From positions 1 to 64,000 of the forward strand of contig JADZED010000058.1 in NCBI GenBank assembly GCA_020850715.1: a stretch of DNA of 64,000 bases. The letters run 5' to 3'. Shown here one piece after another: positions 52,717 through 61,444 of this stretch. A program made the translations under genes and the position numbers. A model generated the notes under the pieces. That model did not search any database. It was not told the DNA's origin and was given only the letters and a program-made list of their open reading frames with translations. The stretch comes from Acidobacteriota bacterium (GTDB lineage Bacteria; Acidobacteriota; Vicinamibacteria; Vicinamibacterales; CAVVIG01). How positions within the stretch are numbered: the first letter of the stretch is position 1; every line of letters begins with the position of its first letter.

Positions 52717-53706
52717 TCAGTCGGGATGGCTCGGCGCCGGCGGGTGCTGGCGGGCCGCGTCGGCGAGGATCTCGCCAGCGCCCGCGCCGAACAGCGCCGT
52801 GCCGACCTGCCGGCCTAGCGCGTCGGCCTGGCCGATCGCCCCGATCGCTTCCTCTCGTATCGCACGGCTGCCGTCGACGGCGACGACCGTGGCGACGAGC
52901 CTCAGCCCCGTGCCGCCGGCCGGCGTTGCGAGCGCGCCGATGGGCGTCTGGCAGCCGCCGCCGAGCGCGGCGACGACGGCGCGCTCGGCGGCAAGCGCTG
53001 CGTGCGTGGCACGATCGTCAATCGAAGCGACCACCGCGCGGACCGCATCGTCGCTCTCGCGGACTTCGACGGCGACGATGCCCTGGCCCGGCGCGGGGAC
53101 GCAGGCGTCGACCGGCAGCGCCAGGGAGATGCGGGCCGCGGCGCCCAGCCGGCGCAGGCCCGCGGCGGCGAGCACGAGCGCGTCGAAGCCGCCGGCGTCG
53201 AGCTTGCGCAGGCGCGTGTCCAGGTTGCCGCGGATTGGCTCGAAGGCCGCACCGGGGCACAGCCGCCGGAGCTGTGCCATCCGGCGCACGCTGCCGGTGC
53301 CGATCGTCGGCGTCTGCCCGACATGGGCGACGAGGTCGCCGAGCGTGGCCAGCACCGCGCCACCTCCGGCGGGCAGGACGACTGCATCGAGAGGATCCTC
53401 GCGCGGCAGCACGGCGGCGATGGCCAGCCCCCCGGGAAGAATCGCCGGCATGTCCTTGCTGCTGTGCACGGCGAGATCGATCTCGGCGCCGAGCAGCGCG
53501 TCTTCGATCTCCTTCACGAAGAGACGCTTGCCTCCGGCAGCCGCCAGCCTTGCCTCCTGCAGCCGGTCTCCCGACGTTCTGATGATGACGATGCGGCAGG
53601 ACGGACCGCCTGCCGCGGCGATCCGCGCGGCGACCTCGTGCGCCTGCCACAGCGCGAGCTGGCTCCCGCGCGTGCCCAGTCGAAGCTCTCTGATCTGCGC
53701 CGGCAC
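52717..53706 (-). CDS. hemC: Hydroxymethylbilane synthase (porphobilinogen deaminase)
   Basis: 329 aa from the GTG at 53706, 8 nt after the hemA stop. LRLGTRGSQLALWQ begins the family fold; AVHSSKDMP, GTGSVRR and the cofactor cysteine in LGGGCQTPIGA are present. It polymerises four porphobilinogens. The last 45 residues are a less conserved tail. Confidence 0.94.
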   Translation of the reverse strand: MPAQIRELRLGTRGSQLALWQAHEVAARIAAAGGPSCRIVIIRTSGDRLQEARLAAAGGKRLFVKEIEDALLGAEIDLAVHSSKDMPAILPGGLAIAAVLPREDPLDAVVLPAGGGAVLATLGDLVAHVGQTPTIGTGSVRRMAQLRRLCPGAAFEPIRGNLDTRLRKLDAGGFDALVLAAAGLRRLGAAARISLALPVDACVPAPGQGIVAVEVRESDDAVRAVVASIDDRATHAALAAERAVVAALGGGCQTPIGALATPAGGTGLRLVATVVAVDGSRAIREEAIGAIGQADALGRQVGTALFGAGAGEILADAARQHPPAPSHPD

Positions 53707-53714
53707 GGATCGGC

Positions 53715-55061
53715 TCAGCGGCGTCCCCGTTCCTTCGGCCGGAACGGCTCGACCCGGGAATCGTCGCGAGGCGCGTCGGGCGCATCGAGCGCGCGCTCGG
53801 ACAGGGCGAACAGGCGCGTGAGCGCGTCGGCGTAGGCGCCGACGGTCTCCGTGTCGCCCAGCAGCTTGAGCTGCTCGGTCGGATGCAGCAGGAGCTTCTC
53901 GACGATGAGGCGCGTGATCTCGTCGAGCCGCGCGCGGGCGTCGGGCGGCATCGAGGCCGTCTTGAAGGCCAGCCGATCCAGCTCGGTCCGGCGGATGTCC
54001 TCGAAGTGCTGGCGCAGCGCGACGACAGTCGGGATCGCGCTGCGCGAGCGCACCCAGATGCCGAACTTCTCGACCTCTTCGGCGACGATCCGCTCGGCGA
54101 GGGCCACCTCGGTGGCGCGGCGGGCGAGGTTCTCGCGGACCGCGGCCTGCAGGTCGTCGAGGTTGTAGAGGAAGACCTGTTCGATCTCGCCGGCGGCCGG
54201 TTCGACGTCGCGCGGCATGGCGATGTCGATGACGAACAGCGCCCGGTTCCGGCGCGGCCGCATCAGCGCCTCGATCCGGGCCTTGGTGAGGATCGGCGCG
54301 GCGGCGCCGGTTGCGGCGATCACGATGTCGCTGCCGGCGATCGCGGCGTCGAGATCGTCCCACGGGGCGACGTTCGCGCCCCCGATCGCCTCGGCGGTCC
54401 GCGCCGCGTGCGCCATCGTACGCGAGACGATCGTGACGTGCGACACCCCCTGCGACTTCATGTGCCGCGCGGTGAGCTTCCCCATCTCTCCCGCGCCGAC
54501 GACGAGCACGCTGCGGCCGGCGAGATCCCCGAAGATCTTGCGCGCCAGCGATACCGCGGCGAAGCCCACCGAGACGGCGCCCGATCCGAGCCTGGTCTCG
54601 GTCCGGACGCGCTTGCCCACGCCGAACGAGGCGTGGAACAGCCGGTTCAGCACCGGGCCGGTGCGCTGTCCGGCGGCGGCGATCGTGTGCGCCGCCTTGA
54701 CCTGTCCGAGAATCTGCGGTTCGCCGACCACGAGCGAGTCGAGGCCCGCCGCCACGCGGAAGAGGTGGCGGGCCGCCTCCAGATCGGCCGCCTCGTAGAC
54801 GTGCGGGGTCACCGCACAGGCCGGCACGCCGTTGAAGGCCGAGACGAACGCCACCACGTCGCCGCGCGCGGCCTCGAGCTCGTCGCACGCCGCGTAGATC
54901 TCGGCGCGGTTGCAGGTCGACAGCACGACGGCCTCGCGCGTGGAGCCGCGCTGCGCCAGCGCGTGCAGCGCCTGGTCGATGCCGCGCGCCTGGAAATCGA
55001 GCCGCTCCCGCAGCTCGAGGGGCGCCGTGTGATGGCTGATGCCGACGACCAGCAGGTGCAT
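53715..55061 (-). CDS. hemA: Glutamyl-tRNA reductase
   Basis: 448 aa. C50 in LSTCNRAEIY is the catalytic cysteine; GEPQILGQVK, VVGAGEMG and IDIAMPRDVEP follow. It reduces glutamyl-tRNA to glutamate semialdehyde, the first committed step and usual control point. The ATG overlaps the stop of the ccsA/hemX-like gene (TGATG). Confidence 0.95.
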   Translation of the reverse strand: MHLLVVGISHHTAPLELRERLDFQARGIDQALHALAQRGSTREAVVLSTCNRAEIYAACDELEAARGDVVAFVSAFNGVPACAVTPHVYEAADLEAARHLFRVAAGLDSLVVGEPQILGQVKAAHTIAAAGQRTGPVLNRLFHASFGVGKRVRTETRLGSGAVSVGFAAVSLARKIFGDLAGRSVLVVGAGEMGKLTARHMKSQGVSHVTIVSRTMAHAARTAEAIGGANVAPWDDLDAAIAGSDIVIAATGAAAPILTKARIEALMRPRRNRALFVIDIAMPRDVEPAAGEIEQVFLYNLDDLQAAVRENLARRATEVALAERIVAEEVEKFGIWVRSRSAIPTVVALRQHFEDIRRTELDRLAFKTASMPPDARARLDEITRLIVEKLLLHPTEQLKLLGDTETVGAYADALTRLFALSERALDAPDAPRDDSRVEPFRPKERGRR

Positions 55062-55882
55062 CAGAAGTTGTGGCTCTTGGTCAGGAAATAGCTGATCGGC
55101 ACGAAATTCAGCAGGACGATCGCGAAACCAAGGGCTGACAGATAGGCGGCCCGCCGGCCGCCCCAGCCGATCCGGCGCGCGGCGAAGAGCTCGAACGAAT
55201 ACACGCCCCAGCAGACGAACGAGACGAAGATCTTCGGATCCTCGAGCGACATCGCCCGGACGCGCGGATCGGCCCCGGCGTAGGTCGAGGCCCACACGGC
55301 GCCCGCGACGATCCCGAGCGTGAGAAAGACCCAGCCGATCATGATCGCGCGATGGTTCATCCGGTCCAGGATCTGCAGCGACGGCAGCCTGGTGTAGAAG
55401 AAGCCGAGGTGCTTCGCCTTGATCTCCTTGAACAGCAGGACGTAGGTGATCCCGATCACGCCGGCCAGCGCGAAGCTCGCGTAGGCGAACAGCAGGGACG
55501 ACACGTGGATCCCGAAGAGCGGCCCCTGGAGCACCTGCGAACGCGCTTCGGCAATGGGGTGGCTCGCCGGGATGGCCTGCAGCCCGACCAGCAGCGGGAG
55601 GATGAAGACGCCCATCGCGCGCTCGTCGGTCGTCATCTCCACGTAGAGATAGGACAGCGCGAGCAGCCACACGAACGAGGCGATCGCCGAGGTCGCGTTC
55701 GTCACCGGCACGTGGCCGGCCTCCATCGTGTGCATGCCGATCACGAACGTGTGTGCGAGCGCCGCGGCCACGAGCAGGGTCGTCGCCGCGCGGCCGACCG
55801 CCGGGTCGCGGCGCGCGAAGTGCCATGCGTAGGCCGCCATCGCGGCGGCGTAGACGATCAGGGGCAGCAGGTGCAGGTTCAT
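55061..55882 (-). CDS. CcsA/HemX-like cytochrome c assembly membrane protein
   Basis: 273 aa with eight hydrophobic segments. The C-terminal half has VFLTLGIVAGAVWASTYAG and the following FVCWGVYSFEL of the CcsA/CcmC superfamily, though a strict WWD motif is not seen (WASTYAGADP instead). The position directly before hemA suggests a HemX-like role linked to haem synthesis rather than the System II core. It overlaps both neighbours by 1-4 nt. Confidence 0.85.
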   Translation of the reverse strand: MNLHLLPLIVYAAAMAAYAWHFARRDPAVGRAATTLLVAAALAHTFVIGMHTMEAGHVPVTNATSAIASFVWLLALSYLYVEMTTDERAMGVFILPLLVGLQAIPASHPIAEARSQVLQGPLFGIHVSSLLFAYASFALAGVIGITYVLLFKEIKAKHLGFFYTRLPSLQILDRMNHRAIMIGWVFLTLGIVAGAVWASTYAGADPRVRAMSLEDPKIFVSFVCWGVYSFELFAARRIGWGGRRAAYLSALGFAIVLLNFVPISYFLTKSHNF

Positions 55883-56823
55883 CGCGATGTCGGCCCGAAG
55901 TAGCCCTGCTTGGTGCGGGCGACACAGTCCGGGCGGGAAATGCGCACGACCACGCGGCGCCACGCGCCGTCGCGCTTCTGGTTCTTCGAGGTGTAGCCGA
56001 CGGTGTACTGGCTCGAGAGCTCGTCGGAAATCTGTCCGTACACCCCCGCCAGATCGGAGATGTTCTCCGGGAAGAAGCTGCGACCGCCGGTCTCCTGCGC
56101 GAACTGCCGGAGCACGAACTCGGCCTCCTTGAAGCTGCGCACGCCGCCCGCCCCCGGATCGGAATGGTCGAGCCCGATCGCGTAGATCGCCGTCTCCGAC
56201 CGCCGGGCCAGTTCCAGCACCTCCTCGAACGGCAGCAGGCTGGAGGTGTCTTCGCCGTCGGAGAGCAGCACGATCGCCTGACGCCTGATGTCGGCGACGC
56301 TGGTCGCCGTCACCTTCTTCAGATCCTTCAGCGCGATGTAGACGGCGTTGTACAGCGAGGTGGACCCGCCCGCCGCCGTGCGGCGGATCGCCTGCTCGAG
56401 CGCCGGCGCGTCGTTGGTGAAGACCTGGAGCACGTTGACGCGGTTGTCGAAGTCGACGACTTCCGCGAGATCCTGCGGCCGGAGGTGCTGCGCGAAGCCG
56501 ATCGCGGCCTGCTGCGCCGTGGACAGCTTCGCGTCCATGCTCGCACTGGTGTCGAGCAGCAGCGCCAGCGCGATCGGCAGGTTCGAGCGCGTGAAGAACG
56601 TCAGATCCTGCTTCACGCCGTCCTCGTAGACTTCGAAATCGTCCTGCGTCAGATCGGTCACGAACCGCGACGACGCCCCCTCGGTCACCGTGACGTTCAG
56701 CGAGACGAGTTCCACGCCGGCGCGAAACGACGGCCCCTGCTGGGCGCCGACGGCGAGGACCGCCGCGGCCAGCAGCAGCAGGGCACACGTCCCGACCGTC
56801 GTCGTCCGGCAGGCGCGGCTCAT
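55879..56823 (-). CDS. VWA-domain protein (VWFA-related, acidobacterial type)
   Basis: 314 aa with a signal peptide. An N-terminal beta domain (VELVSLNVTVTEGASSRFVT, DLTQDDFEVYEDG) precedes a VWA domain with the MIDAS DTSAS and a following TSLYNAVYIAL. The pattern is that of the VWFA-related family frequent in Acidobacteriota (TIGR03436). It is probably periplasmic or surface-exposed; function unknown. Co-transcribed with the next VWA gene and the ccsA-hem genes. Confidence 0.88.
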   Translation of the reverse strand: MSRACRTTTVGTCALLLLAAAVLAVGAQQGPSFRAGVELVSLNVTVTEGASSRFVTDLTQDDFEVYEDGVKQDLTFFTRSNLPIALALLLDTSASMDAKLSTAQQAAIGFAQHLRPQDLAEVVDFDNRVNVLQVFTNDAPALEQAIRRTAAGGSTSLYNAVYIALKDLKKVTATSVADIRRQAIVLLSDGEDTSSLLPFEEVLELARRSETAIYAIGLDHSDPGAGGVRSFKEAEFVLRQFAQETGGRSFFPENISDLAGVYGQISDELSSQYTVGYTSKNQKRDGAWRRVVVRISRPDCVARTKQGYFGPTSR

Positions 56824-57734
56824 CGCGGACGCCCCTCCCGGTCGCGCTCGACGACGAGCGTGCCCCGCACGACCACGCCCGGCCTGGCCGCGCTCACCGT
56901 CGTCGTCTCCGGCGGAATCAGCGCCGGCGGACGTCCGAACGTCACGCGGTACTGGTGCGTCAGCTCGTCGGCCAGCTGGGTGAGCGTGCTGCCGAGGGCC
57001 ATCCCCGAGAGAATGTGCGCGAATCGACCGCCGGTGACCTTCGGCCCCCGGTCGAGCACCACGCTGCGGTTCTGGGCCTCGTCGCCCGCATCGGCGCCGG
57101 CGGGGCCGACGACGACGACGTGAAAGGCGGCGCCCGTCTCGCGGAGCCGTCCGAGGACGTCGGCAAAGTGCGTCGAGCTGAATTCGGGGCCTTCGGTCGT
57201 AATCGCCACGACGACCGGGCGCGTGGCGGCGCGCGCGGCAAAGCCGCGACAGACCTCGACAATGCCGTCGAGCAGATAGGTGCCCGCACCACCCTGCGCG
57301 AAGAGCCGCTCGGCGGCGCCTTTCAGCACGGCGGCATCGACCGATGGGCGCGCGAGAATGGTGGGACGATCCCCGAGCGTGACCAGGCCGACCTCGTTCC
57401 GGCGTCCTGGCTCCGAACCGACCAGCCGTTCGAGAAACGGCGGCAGCGCGCGGCGCAGGTCGGCGATGTAGGGCTGCGAGGCGTCGCTCGTGTCGACGAG
57501 CACTTCGATCTGCATCGGATCGGTCGCCGGCGTCGCCGCGACGACTTCCCGCGCCACATTGTCTTCGCGTACGATGAAGTCTGCGGGGCCGAGATCGGGG
57601 ACGGGCGCGCCGGAGCGATCCAGGACGCTCACGAACATCGAGCGCTGGTTGGGCTGAGCCTCGGCGCGCACGGAACCGGCGGCAACGAGCGCCGCCGCGA
57701 CGAGCGCCGGGGGAAATACGCGCCGCGCCGGCAT
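56820..57734 (-). CDS. VWA-domain protein with degenerate MIDAS
   Basis: 304 aa from the ATG at 57734, chosen because TATACT stands 6 nt before it; a longer frame has no signal. A signal peptide (PPALVAAALVAAGSVRAEA) and a short beta domain (DLGPADFIVREDNVARE) are followed by a VWA fold. The MIDAS reads DTSDAS instead of DxSxS, so metal binding is uncertain. It looks like a diverged paralogue of the gene downstream, which it overlaps by 4 nt, and heads the hem operon. Confidence 0.85.
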   Translation of the reverse strand: MPARRVFPPALVAAALVAAGSVRAEAQPNQRSMFVSVLDRSGAPVPDLGPADFIVREDNVAREVVAATPATDPMQIEVLVDTSDASQPYIADLRRALPPFLERLVGSEPGRRNEVGLVTLGDRPTILARPSVDAAVLKGAAERLFAQGGAGTYLLDGIVEVCRGFAARAATRPVVVAITTEGPEFSSTHFADVLGRLRETGAAFHVVVVGPAGADAGDEAQNRSVVLDRGPKVTGGRFAHILSGMALGSTLTQLADELTHQYRVTFGRPPALIPPETTTVSAARPGVVVRGTLVVERDREGRPR

Positions 57735-57740
57735 CACGTC

Positions 57741-57770
57741 AGTATAGGTCTCGATTTCGGAGAGCGTCAA
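57741..57770 (-). promoter_or_regulatory. Leaderless promoter heading the VWA-ccsA-hem operon
   Basis: On the minus strand TTGACG (57765-57770), 18 bp, TATACT (57741-57746), then 6 nt and the ATG at 57734. Both boxes are 5 of 6 to consensus, so the A of the ATG should be the first transcribed base. No Shine-Dalgarno is present. Confidence 0.7.
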
Positions 57771-57838
57771 GCGGCAGCGGACCTGAAGCCTTTTGGAATC
57801 TGTAATTTGCGGAAGACGCTCGGGCTCTGCTGAGGCGG

Positions 57839-57868
57839 TTGCGTTTCCCGGCGGCGGCGTGCTATAAA
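57839..57868 (+). promoter_or_regulatory. Promoter of the nuo operon
   Basis: TATAAA (57863-57868) with a weak TTGCGT (57839-57844) 18 bp upstream. It is divergent from the hem operon promoter about 90 bp away. The leader to nuoA would be about 45 nt. Confidence 0.5.
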
Positions 57869-57919
57869 CCAACGGAATTTCCCGAGGGCGCGCGCATCTG
57901 CGATGCCCTTCGCCACCAG

Positions 57920-58276
57920 ATGCTTTCGCCCTACATTCCGATCGCGATTTTTGTCCTCGTGGCGACCGGCTTTGCGGTCTTCACGATTGTCATCTCTCGT
58001 CTGCTGCACTCGTCGAAGTACAACAAGGTCAAGCTCGAACCGTACGAGTGCGGCATCGAACCGGTCACCGGCGCCCGCGATCGCTACAGCATCCGCTATT
58101 ACCTGGTGGCGATGCTGTTTGTCATCTTCGACGTGGAAACCGTCTTCATGTTTCCCTGGGCCGTCATCTTCGATCGACTGCTGTTGTTCGGCCTGATCGA
58201 GATGCTGGTGTTCATCTTCATCCTGGTCGTCGGCTACTACTACGCATGGCAGAAGGGCGCCCTCGAGTGGGTCTAG
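57920..58276 (+). CDS. nuoA: NADH-quinone oxidoreductase subunit A
   Basis: 118 aa from the ATG at 57920 (three helices; a frame from 57839 adds residues with no helix). KLEPYECGIEP and YLVAMLFVIFDVETVF are the family motifs; the acidic residues lie in the second helix. Membrane arm of complex I. Its stop TAG is formed by the TA of a repeat-element insertion plus the element's first base. No nuoB follows. Confidence 0.93.
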   Translation: MLSPYIPIAIFVLVATGFAVFTIVISRLLHSSKYNKVKLEPYECGIEPVTGARDRYSIRYYLVAMLFVIFDVETVFMFPWAVIFDRLLLFGLIEMLVFIFILVVGYYYAWQKGALEWV

Positions 58277-58436
58277 TGTCCCGTCCCAGTGGTTCGCGAC
58301 ACAACGTGCGGGCGGCGCATCCCCGCTGGCGGCGTTGCTCGTCGCTCAGATATCCCCAATATCCTCACTCCTCGCGCCTGGCCATCGGGCGCGGCGCTCC
58401 GCGACGTATGCCACGATCCACCGGGACGGGACACTA
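58274..58436. mobile_element. MITE-like element, copy 2, between nuoA and nuoC
   Basis: 159 bp bounded by TA (58274-58275 and 58435-58436). Including the TA, the ends are 19-bp inverted repeats, TAGTGTCCCGTCCCAGTGG and CCACCGGGACGGGACACTA, with one mismatch. It is in opposite orientation to copy 1. Removing it with one TA gives the junction GTC TAG ATG, nuoA stop directly followed by nuoC start. It does not encode a protein. Confidence 0.9.
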
Positions 58437-58437
58437 G

Positions 58438-59277
58438 ATGGCTGACGATCCCCGGAAGCCCGAGGACGCGACGCCTCACGACGGCGACGATCCGGGGCCG
58501 GTTGCCCCCGCGGCGCCGGCCGCGGCGGCTGCGAGCACGCCGCCCGGCGAGGTCGCGGTTCCGGGCGCAGCCGCCGCGCCGGCGTCCCCCCGCCCCCCGG
58601 TCGCGCCGAAGCCGGCCGCGCCGCCGCCGGCGAAGCCGGCCGGGGCGGTCGCCGCCAGGCCGCCAGCGGCGCCGAAGCCGGCCGCCGAGCACCCGCCGAA
58701 GGCCGCGCCGCCGTCGGGACCGGCCGAGCCGCCGCCGCCGGCTGACGTGCCGGTGCCGGCCTTCATTGCCCGACTCCAGGCGGCGAAGCCTGGCGCCGTG
58801 ACCTTGGTGAGCTACTTTGTCGGCGACTGGACGATCGTCGTGCCGGTGGACCGGCTCCACGAGGTGGCGCAGCACCTTCGCGACGCGCCGGAGGCGGCAT
58901 TCGACTTCTGCTCCGACGTGACCGCCACCGACTGGCCGCCGCGCGCGGCCGAGCGTTTCGACGTCGTCTACTGCCTCTACTCGACGACGCACCGGCAGCG
59001 CATCCGGGTCAAGACCCGGGCGGGGGAGACGACCCCGGTGAGGTCGGTGACGGATCTCTGGCCGGCGGCCAACTGGCTGGAGCGGGAAGTGTTCGACATG
59101 TTCGGCGTCAACTTCACCGGCCATCCCGATCGCCGCAGGATCCTGATGCCCGACGACTGGCAGGGCCATCCGCAGCGGAAGGACTATCCGCTCGAGGGGC
59201 CGGGCGAACTGCTGCTCGAGAATCCGCAGGAATGGCTCAAGCTGAAGCAGACCAGGGACGAAGCGGATCTCGAATAG
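58438..59277 (+). CDS. nuoC: NADH-quinone oxidoreductase subunit C
   Basis: 279 aa. The first ~105 residues are an alanine/proline/lysine-rich, probably disordered, extension absent from usual NuoC (about 150-220 aa). The core follows: SDVTATDWPPR, LREVFDMFGVNF-like LEREVFDMFGVNFTGHPD, RRILMPDDWQGHPQRKDYP. It belongs to the peripheral arm. The ATG is one base after the repeat element, whose end (GGGACGGGACAC) could act as its ribosome binding site. Confidence 0.93.
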   Translation: MADDPRKPEDATPHDGDDPGPVAPAAPAAAAASTPPGEVAVPGAAAAPASPRPPVAPKPAAPPPAKPAGAVAARPPAAPKPAAEHPPKAAPPSGPAEPPPPADVPVPAFIARLQAAKPGAVTLVSYFVGDWTIVVPVDRLHEVAQHLRDAPEAAFDFCSDVTATDWPPRAAERFDVVYCLYSTTHRQRIRVKTRAGETTPVRSVTDLWPAANWLEREVFDMFGVNFTGHPDRRRILMPDDWQGHPQRKDYPLEGPGELLLENPQEWLKLKQTRDEADLE

Positions 59278-59291
59278 CACCAACTCCAGCC

Positions 59292-60422
59292 ATGGACGCC
59301 CCCGCCCTCCGCCACGGCGCGATGTTCGACACCAATGAGCTGGAGCTCAACATGGGTCCGCAGCATCCGAGCACGCACGGCGTGCTGCGCGTGGTGCTGC
59401 GGCTCGACGGCGAGAAAGTCGTCGACGCCGACGTCGTCATCGGCTATCTGCACCGGGGCATCGAGAAGCTCAGCGAGAACCGGAACTACACGCAGATCGT
59501 CCTGCTGACCGATCGGATGGACTACGTGGCGGCCGCGACCAACAACGTCGGCTACTGCGAGACGGTCGAAAAGCTGATGGCGATCGAGGTGCCGCGGCGC
59601 GCCCGCTACGTGCGCACGATCGTGTGCGAGCTGCAGCGGATCGCGAGCCACTGCCTGTGGGTGGGCACCCACGCGATGGACATCGGCGCGATGACGGTGT
59701 TCCTCTACGCGTTCCGCGAGCGCGAGCTGATCCTCGACCTGTTCGAGGAGCTGTGCGGCGCGCGCCTCACCTACAACTCGCAGCGCATCGGCGGGCTGCC
59801 GCTCGATATTCCACCCGGCTGGGACAGGAAGGTCCTCGCGTTCGTCGAGGTGATGACCGGGAAGGTCGAGGAGTACGAGGCGCTGCTGACCGAGAACCGG
59901 ATCTGGCTGGAGCGGACCAAGGGCGTCGGCGTGATCGAGGGCCCCGAGGCGATCGCGCTCGGCCTGAGCGGGCCGCCGCTGCGCGGGTCGGGCGTGCCGC
60001 GCGACATCCGCAAGGACGAGCCCTACGCCGCGTACGACGAGATGCAGTTCGAGGTGCCGCTCGGCAAGGCGGGCGACACCTACGATCGGTATGTGGTGCG
60101 GATGGAGGAGTTCCGGCAGTCGCTCCGCATCATCCGCCAGGCGGCGGAAGGCATCCCCGAGGGACCGGTTGTCGGCAAGGTGCCCCGCCTCATCAAGCCG
60201 CCGGCGGGCGAGACCTATCACGCCATCGAGTCGCCGAAAGGCGAGCTCGGGTATTTCGTGGTGAGCGACGGCAAGTCGACCAATCCCTACCGCTTCCGCG
60301 TGCGGCCGCCGTCGTTCTGCAACCTGCAGGCGCTGCGCCGGCTCTGCCGCGGCCATCTCGTGGCCGACGTGGTGGCGCTCATCGGCTCGCTCGACGTCGT
60401 CCTGGGCGAGGTGGATCGGTGA
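59292..60422 (+). CDS. nuoD: NADH-quinone oxidoreductase subunit D
   Basis: 376 aa from the ATG at 59292. NMGPQHPSTHGVLRV at the N-terminus carries the conserved histidines of the quinone site, with ASHCLWVGTHAMDIGA and the C-terminal SLDVVLGEVDR. It forms the quinone-binding pocket with NuoB, which is not encoded here. GTGA overlap with nuoH. Confidence 0.95.
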   Translation: MDAPALRHGAMFDTNELELNMGPQHPSTHGVLRVVLRLDGEKVVDADVVIGYLHRGIEKLSENRNYTQIVLLTDRMDYVAAATNNVGYCETVEKLMAIEVPRRARYVRTIVCELQRIASHCLWVGTHAMDIGAMTVFLYAFRERELILDLFEELCGARLTYNSQRIGGLPLDIPPGWDRKVLAFVEVMTGKVEEYEALLTENRIWLERTKGVGVIEGPEAIALGLSGPPLRGSGVPRDIRKDEPYAAYDEMQFEVPLGKAGDTYDRYVVRMEEFRQSLRIIRQAAEGIPEGPVVGKVPRLIKPPAGETYHAIESPKGELGYFVVSDGKSTNPYRFRVRPPSFCNLQALRRLCRGHLVADVVALIGSLDVVLGEVDR

Positions 60423-61444
60423 TCGACACCTTCGTCATTCCGCTGGTGAAGATCCTCGTCGTGCTGAACGCGACGCTGGTCGCCGTCAGCTACATGGTGC
60501 TGCTCGAACGGAAGGTGATCGCCTGGACGCAGTCGCGGCTCGGCCCGATGCGCGTCGGCCCGTACGGCGTGCTGCAGCCGATCGCCGACGCGATCAAGCT
60601 GATGATCAAGGAGGACATCACGCCGGTCCGCGCGGACCGGTGGGTGTTCACCCTGGCGCCGATCATCTCGATGGTGCCGGCGCTCATCGTGTACGCGGTG
60701 ATCCCGTTCGGACCGACGGTGACGATCTTCGGCCACGCAGTGCCGCTCTATGTCACCGACATCAACGTCGGCCTGCTGTACATCGTCTCGGTGGCGTCGG
60801 TTGGCGTGTACGGCATCATCCTGGCGGGCTACGCGTCCAACAGCAAGTACCCGCTGCTGGCGAGCCTGCGCGCCTCGGCGCAGCTCATCAGCTACGAGGT
60901 GGCGGTCACGCTGACGCTGGTCAGCGTCATCCTGATGGCCGGCTCGCTGAGCATGGTGAGCATCGTGCTCGCGCAGGAGCAGGCGCGGGTCTGGTACGGG
61001 TTCGTCCAGCCGCTCGCCTTCGGCATCTTCTTCATCGGCTCGCTCGCCGAGACCAACCGCGCGCCGTTCGACATGCCGGAAGCCGAACAGGAGTTGACCG
61101 GCGGCTTCCATACCGAGTACAGCGGCATGCGCTTCGCCCTGTTCTTCCTTGCCGAGTACGCGAACATGATCGTGGTCTCGTCGGTCGCAACGACGCTGTT
61201 CCTCGGCGGGTGGCTGCGCCCCTTCCCGAACGTGGCGTGGCTCGGCGTCCTGGACCTCATCCCCGGCTGGATCTGGTTCCTCGTCAAGTCGTTCGTATTC
61301 CTCTACATCTTCATCTGGGTGCGCGCGACGCTGCCGCGCTACCGCTACGATCAGCTGATGCGCCTGGGCTGGAAGGTGCTGATCCCGCTGGCCATCCTGA
61401 ACCTCGTGGCGACTGCCATCGTGAAGGTGTGGTGGCTGGCGTGA
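60419..61444 (+). CDS. nuoH: NADH-quinone oxidoreductase subunit H
   Basis: 341 aa from the GTG at 60419 within the end of nuoD. Eight membrane helices; VLLERKVIAWTQSRLGPMRVGPYG and AETNRAPFDMPEAEQELTGG are its signature loops at the quinone channel. Overlaps nuoJ by one base; nuoI, which normally follows, is absent. Confidence 0.95.
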   Translation: MIDTFVIPLVKILVVLNATLVAVSYMVLLERKVIAWTQSRLGPMRVGPYGVLQPIADAIKLMIKEDITPVRADRWVFTLAPIISMVPALIVYAVIPFGPTVTIFGHAVPLYVTDINVGLLYIVSVASVGVYGIILAGYASNSKYPLLASLRASAQLISYEVAVTLTLVSVILMAGSLSMVSIVLAQEQARVWYGFVQPLAFGIFFIGSLAETNRAPFDMPEAEQELTGGFHTEYSGMRFALFFLAEYANMIVVSSVATTLFLGGWLRPFPNVAWLGVLDLIPGWIWFLVKSFVFLYIFIWVRATLPRYRYDQLMRLGWKVLIPLAILNLVATAIVKVWWLA

